From NCBI RefSeq assembly GCF_018320785.1, contig NC_054881.1:43872424-43936423 (forward strand): 64,000 bases of DNA, given 5' to 3'. The notes beneath the pieces were generated by a model, which was not told the origin of the DNA, searched no databases, and worked only from the letters and a program-made list of their open reading frames with translations. Source of the stretch: Cheilinus undulatus. Taxonomy: Eukaryota > Chordata > Actinopteri > Labriformes > Labridae. A program made the translations under genes and the position numbers. Of the stretch, positions 10,701 through 21,100 are shown piece after piece (position 1 is the stretch's first letter; each line of letters opens with the position of its first letter).

Positions 10701-13700
10701 CACTGCTCCAGTCTCAGGGAAAGCGTGGATTTGGTTCCTGAAGTCCTCGGCCGGTCCTTTATCTCCCGTTTTTCAAACAGAGACCCCAGATCCTCCACTG
10801 GACAGACAGACAGATCAAAAATGAGAGCAAATATTATTACTCTTCTCCTAATAAAGAGAAAAATCAGTCCAATAAAATGTTTGTTTCAGGGTTAACAAGT
10901 GTGACTGATTCCTCTGTGATTTTATTTTTATAGTTTACTGTCATTTATTATAAAAACCCTCGTTTGGCAGTCTCCTCTGGAGCAGCAAACAGTCGTTCAG
11001 GTGGTGGTTAGAGACCTGCAGCCTCACGCCGTCCATCCCGCTGATGAGGGAGCGGGCAAAGATGCTCGGTACGGCAGGTTTGTGAGGGGCCGCTCTTAGC
11101 CTAGCCTGCAGCCCGGCTCATTTGCCGGCTTCCTCCTTCTCACACAACGCCGTCTCTGGCTGTAGGTGTTGTGTTTCCTCCGCATTCTCCTCCTTTCAGT
11201 CTCTGAGCGCCCCGCGTTCCTCTGTTCCTCTGCAGGCACGCTTCCTCTGCAGCAGTCAGAGAAGCAGTCTCTTATCCCCAGAATGTCAGTTCTGGTGTGA
11301 GTGTAGGGCTTTGTTTAGCTGCTAGTGATGAACGCCGGGCCCCTGCGTCAGTACACACCGACACCATGCTACCTCAGTAGGAAGCGTTCAGTAGTCTCCT
11401 GTTGATCAGGCAGCGTTGTTGTTAGCTTTTCAGCTAGCCAGCAGTTGTAGTTGAGACTGAGGTCCACTCTTTCGTCTTTTCTGAGTTTATCTTGATGGAA
11501 ATTTCCCGTTCTTTCTCTCAAAGCTGTCCTGGACCATCCATCTTCTTCATGTCATAGATTTCAGCAAATGTTGTCCACTTAACTGTGAAATAACTACAAC
11601 TCAAAGATAGAACTCAAGAGTGCATCTTTCCTGATTCCTGATGCCAACTGCTCTGGCTGCCTGACATCTACATACTATACATATAGATGTGTTTATATCA
11701 GCATATACATACTAATAAACTATAGATTTATATTTCTGGTAGCTTTATTTGAAGGATAGAAAGCTTTGATCAGCTCTCGCCTGCCTTTACCTTTTCAGTC
11801 ACTCCTCAGAACTCTGACAGTTAAAAATATCTAAAATGTTTGAAATGTTCTGACTGAATAAACTGAAGTTTCTTATCTGTGTAACACTACAGCAATAATA
11901 AGAGCCACATGTCCTTTCTTGGGGAGCATGTGACGTTTCCATCCTGGGATCAGCAGCTCCGAGGACATGCGACCAGATTTCATACAAGATTTGTCAAATC
12001 TATAAAAAATGCTGCCTGTAAAACCAAAAAGGGTTTTTTTCTCCAGATTAGATCACAAAATCCAGTTTGAGTTTGATGTTCTGGATCATGGTGGAGCGTG
12101 AGGGCTGGACGTCACAGACATGAGCTGGTCAAACAGACCAGATTAATATTACGGAGTATTTACAAGTTTAACAGACACAGGGAGAGAAAAAACAACTCTT
12201 CTGTGGGATTTTTGTAACTGTGTTGCTTCATCTTTAAGTCTGTAGAGGTTCAGTGTTTTTGTCCTAGTGAGAGCTTTGTCTGTTCTGTGGATCTTTGTTG
12301 TTGGTCCACAGGTAGAGCTTCGGCGTTTGCGTCCTAGTGAGAGCTCTGTCTGTTATGTGGATCTTTGTTGTTGGTCCACAGATAGAGCTTCGGCGTTTGC
12401 GTCCTAGTGAGAGCTCTGTCTGTTATGTGGATCTTTGTCATTGGTCCACAGGTAGAGCTTCGGCGTTTGCGTCCTAGTGAGAGCTCTGTCTGTTATGTGG
12501 GTCTTTGTCGTTGGTCCAGAGATAGAGCTTAGGCGTTTGCGTCCTAGTGAGAGCTCTGTCTGTTCTGTGGATCTTTGTTGTTGGTCCACAGGTAGAGCTT
12601 CGGCGTTTGCGTCCTAGTGAGAGCTCTGTCTGTTATGTGGATCTTTGTCGTTGGTCCACAGGTAGAGCTTCGACGTTTGCGTCCTAGTGAGAGCTCTGTC
12701 TGTTATGTGGGTCTTTGTTGTTGGTCCACAGGTAGAGCTTAGGCGTTTGCGTCCTAGTGAGAGCTCTGTCTGTTATGTGGATCTTTGTCGTTGGTCCACA
12801 GGTAGAGCTTCGGCGTTTGCGTCCTAGTGAGAGCTCTGTCTGTTATGTGGATCTTTGTCATTGGTCCACAGGTAGAGCTTCGGCGTTTGCGTCCTAGTGA
12901 GAGCTCTGTCTGTTATGTGGATCTTTGTTGTTGGTCCACAGATAGAGCTTCGGCGTTTGCGTCCTAGTGAGAGCTCTGTCTGTTATGTGGATCTTTGTCG
13001 TTGGTCCACAGGTAGAGTGCCGAGTGTCTGAAGGAGAGGAAACTCCTCAGATGAGCCCACATTCGCTATCATCAGCTCTGAAACATTCAGAGTGGTTGGT
13101 TTCTGGTATTGATAACGTAGATTTTCCAGTAAATCTTCAGATAAAGGAGCGGTGAGAATAAGATGACATTTTCTTCTACTCCTGGTACTCTGATAGCTTT
13201 TTAAGGAGTTAGCTTACCTTCTGGTCTAAAGTGGTTTATTCAGGATTAGTAAGGTGCTATAATCAGATATTTCCTGACAGACTACATGAGGAAATATTCT
13301 AGACTTGGGTGCAAACATGCTCCTTTCTTATGCTAATAAGCCTTGGTCCAAACATCAGCTACCTCACTAAGGCCAGCACTGATAGCCACAACAGCTGACC
13401 CCTGCTCTACATCCACACCTTCTCTGTCAGCTGTTACAGTTATATAACTGAAATACAACTCTGTATGTCCAACCATGGGTCAAGGCTCTGGTAGAACCAG
13501 GTATGACCTACTAATAAGAATGTTTAAAAACCATCATCAGCCAGGTTTATCCATCCCCTCCTGCAGGCTAACAGTAGATTATTCTAGTAGAACAGCCCAG
13601 CTGACTGTGAGCAGCTCTATCAGAGGAGCACTGATGAGTTTCATAGATATGGTGCAGAAACAGTGGAGCCTAAATGAGCAGTAATCCTGGTGCTATCATT

Positions 13701-15256
13701 CTTTGTTATTTTATTTATTAATAAAAGACAGTAACCAACCTGACTGGGAGGATGTCCTCTCTTTCCACTGAATATTTTTACATTTGATTTGGTTCTGCCG
13801 TTCCTTCCTTAACCTTTCCAGTCTTTGGGCTGAAAAGAAAGAACAAGTTTTAAATTTCTGTCTCAAATAAAGAAGCAAAATAATCCACCAGAAACCTGTA
13901 AAAATAAAAATATCATTATGAGAGAACACTGAGTGTTATAAAAGAAGAAGACATTCATCTCTACGTAGTCCTGCTGTCCGTCTGCAGCCTCCCTGTAGAC
14001 ACAGAAACTAACATGCATCTCTGATCATACACAGCTTTCATCCCTCTGGTCTTACCAGCAGCCCCGGGTCGCTCTCGGCTGTCGCGTTGGAGTCCTGATA
14101 AAAAAAATCCACCACAGGTCAGAGCTGAAGTCTGAAATCTACAACCACAACCCAAAACCATGACCAAAAACTCCACCAAACTCCAGAGAGACTAAAGGAG
14201 ACGGGTGGTCTACCTTTGGACTCCCTCTGCCACCAAGAACTCATTTACCTTCATATTCAAGCAGCTTCATCTATTGGAGCAGATTCTCCCTTTAACTCGC
14301 CATTTAAACACCCACATCCATCTCAGAGCCAGAACACTCTCATTATTCAGAGTTTATTAGAACGCTTAACCTCCAGATTAAAGAGGACAGCACAGACGGG
14401 TTATAGTAAGACAGGATCTAACAGGATCTGGATCTGGTCCAGTGTTATTAATAATTATTCATTAGAACCAACGCTACAGACATTAGACTGAACTCTAACT
14501 ATCATAACTCCATGAAGGACCCGTCACAGCAGATGCATGTGATGTCTGAAGGATCAAACATGAGGGGAAAGCTGACATACATGAACCTGGGACTCAGCAG
14601 CCTGGGTTCATGTCTAGCTGCTGCTCTTCTCTCTCTGCTCAGTCTGGACCCTGACCCACCGTCCTGTCCCGTTCATGAATTCATGTCCATAAAGCGTCGA
14701 CCTTGTTGATCAGAATCAACCTGAATTTGACTGATCGTTTATCTGGCAGACATTAATCAGTTAGTTTGATCTGGTACCTCACAGCCATTAGTCCAGCAAT
14801 CCTACCCCCACCTTCAGAGTCGGACGGTTTGATTCAGTCTTATTTAATCACAGACCAGGATTAGACACACAGACCCCCAACAACAGCAGCAGGACGGGCT
14901 CTCTGGTACCCCCATCTGAGTCAGGGGAGCCTGCCCTGCTGGGACACGTCCCGCACACCATGATGATAGTTACCTGTGTTTGAGCGCCGCCGGATGCCAA
15001 AGTCCCAGCTGGAGGTGATGTCCATGGACTGGGAGAGGTCGCAGGCGTGATTGTCGGTCACACTGGTACCCCCCTCGCTCAGAGAACCCGAACCCGTCGA
15101 CCCACAGCTGCTGCCGGGCACCAGAGCCAGCTGGCACTTCTCCAGATCCACATCCTGGTCGATCAGGACCATCTCACACATCCCCGTGTCGTCGCTGGTC
15201 ACATGAGACTGCCTGATGTGGGCCAGAATAATGGCTGGATTGTCCAAGAAAGCCAT
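4621..15256 (-). CDS. mapkap1: mapkap1 / SIN1, TORC2 subunit (11 coding exons, complete)
   Basis: This is the target-of-rapamycin complex 2 subunit SIN1, a scaffold that recruits AKT, SGK and PKC to mTORC2. Coding exons on the minus strand are 15256-14974, 13829-13740, 10797-10649, 10556-10384, 10307-10131, 9777-9668, 8634-8527, 7393-7253, 5930-5793, 5394-5297 and 4743-4621. All introns are GT-AG, and phases join without a frame break to give 1590 nt, that is 529 aa (human 522). The N-terminus [18 protein letters not shown] is near-identical to vertebrate SIN1. By family knowledge the CRIM domain covers about residues 147-275, the Ras-binding domain about 287-361 and the PH domain about 390-495. 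The segment after residue 40 (VDLEK) is fish-specific and rich in Ser and Gly. It is separated from mvb12b by a head-to-head intergenic region. No break or missing domain was seen. Confidence 0.96.
5297..5394 (-). CDS. mapkap1: mapkap1 coding exon 10 (end of PH domain)
   Basis: It reads [20 protein letters not shown], then [12 protein letters not shown], and ends in phase 0. Confidence 0.95.
5793..5930 (-). CDS. mapkap1: mapkap1 coding exon 9 (PH domain)
   Basis: It reads [20 protein letters not shown], then [20 protein letters not shown], nearly identical to vertebrate SIN1. The acceptor is CTTTTTTCAG and the donor is CCCGA|GTGAG. Confidence 0.95.
6177..6201. repeat. Short TCCTGG repeat
   Basis: Four tandem hexamers in mapkap1 intron 5930-7393. 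The AT-rich sequence after it (6220-6830) shows nothing else. Confidence 0.5.
6832..7200. mobile_element. MITE copy in mapkap1 intron
   Basis: It begins ATTAAAGGTCACAAACTATG and contains GGGGCGGAGTCAGAGAGCTC and CATTAACATTTAAAGCCACA. A second copy of the right half lies at about 50150-50345, inside an mvb12b intron. A C14-15 homopolymer sits inside (about 6902-6916). It is nonautonomous and has no transposase. Confidence 0.6.
7253..7393 (-). CDS. mapkap1: mapkap1 coding exon 8 (start of PH domain)
   Basis: It reads an acidic linker [13 protein letters not shown], then [20 protein letters not shown], which enters the PH domain. It ends in the split Gly codon at CAGCTAG|GTAC. Confidence 0.95.
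7642..8313. mobile_element. 672-bp MITE with terminal inverted repeats
   Basis: The left end GGCCGATTTC...CTACTACA and the reverse complement of the right end share 19 of 26 bases. Repeated TAGTATGCAGTATGC words occur near both ends, typical of fish hAT-like nonautonomous elements. Open frames inside (7719-8118) match no protein I recognise. Target duplications could not be resolved. Confidence 0.55.
8527..8634 (-). CDS. mapkap1: mapkap1 coding exon 7 (end of RBD)
   Basis: It reads [20 protein letters not shown] and ends LEFCLVREN. The acceptor lies directly against a 15-bp tandem repeat (8641-8715) that supplies the whole pyrimidine tract. Confidence 0.95.
8641..8715. repeat. 15-bp minisatellite at the mapkap1 exon 7 acceptor
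   Basis: Five copies of GAGGACCAAGGTTAG. On the mapkap1 strand each copy reads CTAACCTTGGTCCTC, which supplies both a branch-point-like CTAAC and pyrimidines just before the AG at 8636-8635. Confidence 0.9.
8740..9660. other. mapkap1 intron, no recognised element
   Basis: Nothing was recognised. The frame at 9410-9643 has no domain. Confidence 0.4.
9668..9777 (-). CDS. mapkap1: mapkap1 coding exon 6 (Ras-binding domain)
   Basis: It reads [20 protein letters not shown] and ends KRKGSQKGS. This falls in the ubiquitin-like Ras-binding domain. The acceptor is CCCGGTAG and the donor is TCAG|GTAATC. Confidence 0.94.
10131..10307 (-). CDS. mapkap1: mapkap1 coding exon 5 (end of CRIM, start of RBD)
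   Basis: It starts with the split Asn codon and reads [20 protein letters not shown], then the [17 protein letters not shown] segment. The exon ends in phase 2 at AGAAT|GTGAG. Confidence 0.95.
10384..10556 (-). CDS. mapkap1: mapkap1 coding exon 4 (CRIM domain)
   Basis: It encodes [15 protein letters not shown] and ends ...[15 protein letters not shown], the most conserved part of CRIM. The donor is CTCAA|GTCAGT, less canonical than the others. It is needed to keep the frame into the next exon, and the intron is only 76 bp. Confidence 0.94.
10649..10797 (-). CDS. mapkap1: mapkap1 coding exon 3 (start of CRIM domain)
   Basis: It reads through [20 protein letters not shown], which leads into the CRIM substrate-recruiting domain. 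The exon ends in phase 0 at GGAAAG|GTGAG. Confidence 0.95.
10975..11330 (-). mobile_element. Degenerate LINE fragment (CR1/L2-type)
   Basis: The minus strand contains the words CAGAGACGGCGTTGTGTGAG, GCCGGGCTGCAGGCTAGGC, CCGTACCGAGCATCTTT and GGCTGCAGG in the order I recall from the 5' part of fish CR1/L2-type LINE ORF2. In-frame stops show it is dead. It lies in the large mapkap1 intron 10798-13739. Confidence 0.5.
12241..13017. repeat. 60-bp minisatellite, 13 copies
   Basis: The period is exactly 60 bp. The unit contains GGCGTTTGCGTCCTAGTGAG and ATCTTTGTTGTTGGTCCACA. Copies differ by a few point changes, and the first is the most diverged. It lies inside a mapkap1 intron. Because 60 is a multiple of three, it creates short open frames (12404-12589 on minus, 12967-13155 on plus) that are not genes. 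Confidence 0.95.
13018..13739. other. mapkap1 intron, no recognised element
   Basis: Unique-looking sequence. The open frame at 13475-13684 has no recognisable domain. Confidence 0.4.
13740..13829 (-). CDS. mapkap1: mapkap1 coding exon 2
   Basis: The acceptor is TTTCTTTTCAG. It completes the split Ala codon and reads [17 protein letters not shown], the basic helical stretch conserved in SIN1. The donor is TCAG|GTTGG. Confidence 0.95.
14974..15256 (-). CDS. mapkap1: mapkap1 coding exon 1 (start codon exon)
   Basis: This exon holds the ATG at 15256-15254 and 94 codons plus one base. It includes the conserved N-terminus and ends in [16 protein letters not shown], a SIN1 hallmark. The donor is CAG|GTAACT. 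The 5' UTR acceptor is not certain. A CAG just before AGGAAATGG (about 15262) and a better pyrimidine-tract CAG near 15331 are both possible. Confidence 0.95.
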
Positions 15257-18167
15257 TTCCTCTGCTTTACGAGGAGTGGCTCAGAGCTGTGGGTGCTTTC
15301 TTCTTCTCTCACTCCCTTTCCTGAAAGCCAGAGGACCCTTCACGTCCTTCAGTATCTCTGCGAGAGCGTTAAAGTGGAGGCTGGTGACGAGTGGAGAGCA
15401 GCCATCTTTTCCATCTCCTTCTCTCTGTTATTCTCTCTGATCCGAGGCAGGAAACCAGCAGGAACCTGTCAGAGGAGAGATGATGGTTACAGCTCTGAGT
15501 GTGTGAGAAGAACCTTTAAAGCTGGAGAAATGTTCTCCCAACATTTATGATCCTCAGGGTTCTACAGTCTGGGGATCATGACGGGGCAAATCTCCTGTTT
15601 CAACCTGGTTTTTATGGTCTGGTTTACAGTCTCCATGAACCGAACGTGGTTTCTTTTATAAGGGGGTCAAACATCTTAGTATTAGTGACACAATCTTTTT
15701 AAAAGGATAAAATCTCTGTTACTTAAATGATCTACAGACAGGGACCACTGAGTATTGGCCTGGCCAGTTATTGGTGCAGATATTCAGCATTTGGCCCGCT
15801 ACCTGTACCTGGATTAAACTTTACTGATCGATCAGAGAGTGTGCTGCTTGGCTCTGTTTTAATCTTCAGTCTCACCTGAGCTCAGCACGACACCTTTAAC
15901 CATCTCCATTCAGTACCTGCAGAACCAAAGTCTCACCTGCCTCAAGTCCAAGACGATCCGTTAACTCAACGACAAACATCTCATTCTAGAGGAGACTTTC
16001 ACAATAAAAGTCCCAGTTATTAGGTTGTTGAAATTTTCAGTCATAGTACAGTAAAATGTTGTAAATATTTTAAATAATATTCCTTTTTGGAGGTTTATAA
16101 TGTCCTTGTGTTTGAGCACTAACCAGCTACCGTGCGTCTTCATTTGCTGCTTTTCCTGTTTGTTTGTGAGCGGCCGTCCTCACTGAAAGAAGCACTTTCC
16201 ATTTTAAACACCATCTTCAAATACTCTGAAATATTCCAGCATCACAGAACGAGTTCTTATTGGCTCAAAGTTCACAAACCGGTTTAGATCAGACAAATGA
16301 AGCAGGAAATAAACATGGATCTGTGGTGGTTTCTAATCTGTTGACAGAGGAAGGGTGGCGTTATTTTGCTGTTCATACTTTGTGGTCAACGATAGCAGAA
16401 GTGAAACAGAGTTAAATTACACACAGCGCAGGCCCATCCAGCTCAGAACCAATCAGCAACCTCACACTGATCAGTCCTGGGGATGATGATTGGTACTGAG
16501 GGCTTCAGCTGGTCGGAGTCGAGAGATGTGAGGATTTATATGAAGGCCCAGACCTCCTGATGACTGTATAGACAGGCAACCCTAGACATGACACTCCAAG
16601 CGTACTTGACATTTTGGTTCGATCCCTACCCCGCCCTCAGACTGCGCCCTGCCTCGTGTTCACGTCTAGAGGTAGGGTGTCTCCGTACCTCTCCCCCTGC
16701 CACTAAAGCGACTCTTGAAAATAAGGAGTAGGGAGATAGAAATGGGACTGAGCTTCACAAACAACTGGAACTTTCCTCTTTAGTCTAAAAGTGTGGTCCG
16801 CTGGAGCCCACAGACTTTCCTCCTTCTTCTCAGCCAAGCCTCTGTGCTTTCACATAGACTGCTGGAGTTAATACTAACCAGAGCGCCTGTCACTTGACTA
16901 CAGTTGTGCTTTCATATGATGTTTGCTGATAGAGATTAGAGCCTTGTGAACGGTCAGCCTGAAGCAGAAAGCTGTGAGTTCATTACAGTAGAAACCTGTG
17001 CCTCTATGACCTGATGAACAGGACTTTTAATCAGAACTCCAGTCATTTAACAGATCATTAAACTTTAGCGTGTTTGAGCGTGAACGTCAGCGGGGCGACC
17101 CCAGAGTCACAACAAGGAAGGGCTCAGGTGTTTCTCCAACGCTGACGTAGGTCACTGACTCCTTTAGTGTTAGACGTCGCTGTGTTGACCGCTAAATACT
17201 CGTCCTCTTCATGAGCAGAAGTATGACGCTCCGGAGTGTTTACACTGAGAACATGAAGCTGTTTGTCATGTAGACATTCAGAGAGAGCTGAGTAAGGGCA
17301 AAACAATCCAAGCCTACTGAACATGAGCCTGGCTGAGATTAGGCCTGCCTTTTAAAACGTCGCTATGTGATATTTCCAAACTCATTTTATCAGGTACAGA
17401 TTCATAAACAGCTTCACTGTAAAGAACACCGAGTGTCTGCTGTCAAAGAGAGGCTGAGTCAGTCAGCAGAGAGAGGAGAGGGTGCTCTGGTAGTCGTCTA
17501 ATGTTTGGAGCTTCATTAACAAGTTCAGCGCTCACAGAGGGCCTCAACCATGCCTGATGGTACAGATGTATATTTGCTGAAATTTAAGGCTGATAGGATT
17601 TAACCTGATGATTACCAGGATGGTGATCTGTTTTAGTGTTTTTCTTCTTTTAAACTGCTGACAATTCCATATAATGAGCAATAATCATTAACCAGATGTT
17701 GAAAAGTCAAGTTCAAGTACTCCTGGGAAAAGGGAGCAAAGCTCTCAGACTTAGGGCATTTCCTGACTATTTTACAGCCAGAATAACTAAATATGTCCAA
17801 ATCACCATTTTTAGACTCAGCAGGTAAAGGGTTAAATCACCCAGGGGTCAGGCACACTCTTTCATTTAGTCTAAATCATGGAAAAATCATTGACAATCCA
17901 CCAGTATCAGAGCACGCCCCATGAATTCGGATGATTTAGAAAGTGTGATTGAATATTTGTCCATGGATTATTCCTCTCTCTCACTACTGCTGTATGTTAA
18001 AGTGGTTCTTTACACTAAAGCTCAATAATAACATTAACTGTATTACTCTAAACCCCCTGCTTTAATAAAGAATTAAAGAATTTTAGATTTTAACAGTTAG
18101 ATAAGATAAATGTGGGATGTGATTGGAAAACAAAAGTACTACTATTTAATCTGAATCATAACCAACC
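15257..18167. other. mapkap1 intron 1, unique part
   Basis: There is no exon, repeat array or RNA gene that I can support. A segment with CpG and a possible MITE look (16560-16740) was noted but not assigned. The 5' UTR part of the start exon lies just upstream of 15256. Confidence 0.4.
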
Positions 18168-21100
18168 GTTCCTAGTAAATCTGTGGTTTTATTACATTTA
18201 TTTAACAGTTCCTAGTAAATCTGTGGCTTTGTTAAACAGTTCCTAGTACATCTGTGGCTTTGTTAAACCGTTCCTAGTACATCTGTGGCTTTGTTAAACC
18301 GTTCCTAGTAAATCTGTGGTGTTATTACATTTATTTAACAGTTCCTAGTAAATCTGTGGCTTTGTTAAACCGTTCCTAGTACATCTGTGGCTTTGTTAAA
18401 CCGTTCCTAGTAAATCTGTGGTGTTATTACATTTATTTAACAGTTCCTAGTAAATCTGTGGCTTTGTTAAACCGTTCCTAGTACATCTGTGGCTTTGTTA
18501 AACAGTTCCTAGTAAATCTGTGGTTTTATTACATTTATTTAACAGTTCCTAGTAAATCTGTGGCTATGTTAAACCGTTCCTAGTACATCTGTGGCTTTGT
18601 TAAACCGTTCCTAGTAAATCTGTGGTGTTATTACATTTATTTAACAGTTCCTAGTAAATCTGTGGCTTTGTTAAACCGTTCCTAGTACATCTGTGGCTTT
18701 GTTAAACCGTTCCTAGTAAATCTGTGGCTTTGTTAAACCGTTCCTAGTACATCTGTGGCTTTGTTAAACCGTTCCTAGTAAATCTGTGGCTTTGTTAAAC
18801 CGTTCCTAGTAAATCTGTGGCTTTGTTAAACCGTTCCTAAAAAATCTGTGGTTTTATTACATTTATTTAACAGTTCCTAGTAAATCTGTGGTTTTATTAC
18901 ATTTATTTAACAGTTCCTAGTACATCTGTGGCTTTGTTAAACCGTTCCTAGTAAATCCGTGGCTTTGTTAAACCGTTCCTAGTAAATCTGTGGTTTTATT
19001 ACATTTATTTAACAGTTCCTAGTAAATCTGTGGTTTTATTACATTTATTTAACAGTTCCTAGTAAATCTGTGGTTTTATTACATTTATTTAACAGTTCCT
19101 AGTAAATCTGTGGTTTTATTACATTTATTTAACAGTTCCTAGTAAATCTGTGGTTTTATTACATTTATTTAACAGTTCCTAGTACATCTGTGGCTTTGTT
19201 AAACCGTTCCTAGTAAATCCGTGGCTTTGTTAAACCGTTCCTAGTAAATCTGTGGTTTTATTACATTTATTTAACAGTTCCTAGTACATCTGTGGCTTTG
19301 TTAAACCGTTCCTAGTAAATCCGTGGCTTTGTTAAACCGTTCCTAGTAAATCTGTGGTGTTATTACATTTATTTAACAGTTCCTAGTACATCTGTGGTTT
19401 TATTACATTTATTTAACAGTTCCTAGTAAATCTGTGGCTTTGTTAAACCGTTCCTAGTACATCTGTGGCTTTGTAAAACCGTTCCTAGTACATCTGTGGC
19501 GTTGTTAAACCGTTACATTTATTTAACAGTTCCTAGTAAATCTGTGGCTTTGTTAAACCGTTCCTAGTACATCTGTGGCTTTGTTAAACCGTTCCTAGTA
19601 AATCTGTGGTGTTATTACATTTATTTAACAGTTCCTAGTAAATCTGTGGCTTTGTTATACCGTTCCTAGTACATCTGTGGCTTTGTTAAACAGTTCCTAG
19701 TAAATCTGTGGTTTTATTACATTTATTTAACAGTTCCTAGTAAATCTGTGGCTATGTTAAACCGTTCCTAGTACATCTGTGGCTTTGTTAAACCGTTCCT
19801 AGTAAATCTGTGGCTTTGTTAAACCGTTCCTAGTAAATCTGTGGCTTTGTTAAACCGTTCCTAAAAAATCTGTGGTTTTATTACATTTATTTAACAGTTC
19901 CTAGTAAATCTGTGGTTTTATTACATTTATTTAACAGTTCCTAGTAAATCTGTGGCTATGTTAAACCGTTCCTAGTACATCTGTGGCTTTGTTAAACCGT
20001 TCCTAGTAAATCTGTGGCTTTGTTAAACCGTTCCTAAAAAATCTGTGGTTTTATTACATTTATTTAACAGTTCCTAGTAAATCTGTGGTTTTATTACATT
20101 TATTTAACAGTTTCTAGTAAATCTGTGGTTTTATTACATTTATTTAACAGTTCCTAGTAAATCTGTGGCTTTGTTAAACCGTTCCTTGTAAATCTGTGGC
20201 TTTGTTAAACCGTTCCTAAAAAATCTGTGGTTTTATTACATTTATTTAACAGTTCCTAGTAAATCTGTGGTTTTATTACATTTATTTAACAGTTCCTAGT
20301 ACATCTGTGGCTTTGTTAAACCGTTCCTAGTAAATCCGTGGCTTTGTTAAACCGTTCCTAGTAAATCTGTGGTTTTATTACATTTATTTAACAGTTCCTA
20401 GTAAATCCGTGGCTTTGTTAAACCGTTCCTAGTACATCTGTGGCTTTGTTAAACCGTTCCTAGTAAATCTGTGGTTTTATTACATTTATTTAACAGTTCC
20501 TAGTAAATCTGTGGTTTTATTACATTTATTTAACAGTTCCTAGTAAATCTGTGGCTTTGTTAAACCGTTCCTAGTAAATCTGTGGTGTTATTACATTTAT
20601 TTAACAGTTCCTAGTACATCTGTGGCTTTGTTAAACCGTTCCTAGTAAATCTGTGGCTTTGTTAAACCGTTCCTAGTAAATCTGTGGCTTTGTTAAACCG
20701 TTCCTAGTAAATCTGTGGCTTTGTTAAACCGTTCCTAGTACATCTGTGGCTTTGTTAAACCGTTCCTAGTAAATCTGTGGCTTTGTTAAACCGTTCCTAA
20801 TAAATCTGTGGTTTTATTACATTTATTTAACAGTTCCTAGTAAATCTGTGGTTTTATTACATTTATTTAACAGTTCCTAGTAAATCTGTGGCTTTGTTAA
20901 ACCGTTCCTAGTACATCTGTGGCTTTGTTAAACCGTTCCTAGTAAATCTGTGGCTTTGTTAAACCGTTCCTAGTAAATCTGTGGCTTTGTTAAACCGTTC
21001 CTAAAAAATCTGTGGTTTTATTACATTTATTTAACAGTTCCTAGTAAATCTGTGGTTTTATTACATTTATTTAACAGTTCCTAGTAAATCTGTGGTTTTA

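Noticed and set aside
12404-13155. Short open frames on both strands
   Set aside because: They lie in the 60-bp minisatellite, whose period is a multiple of three.
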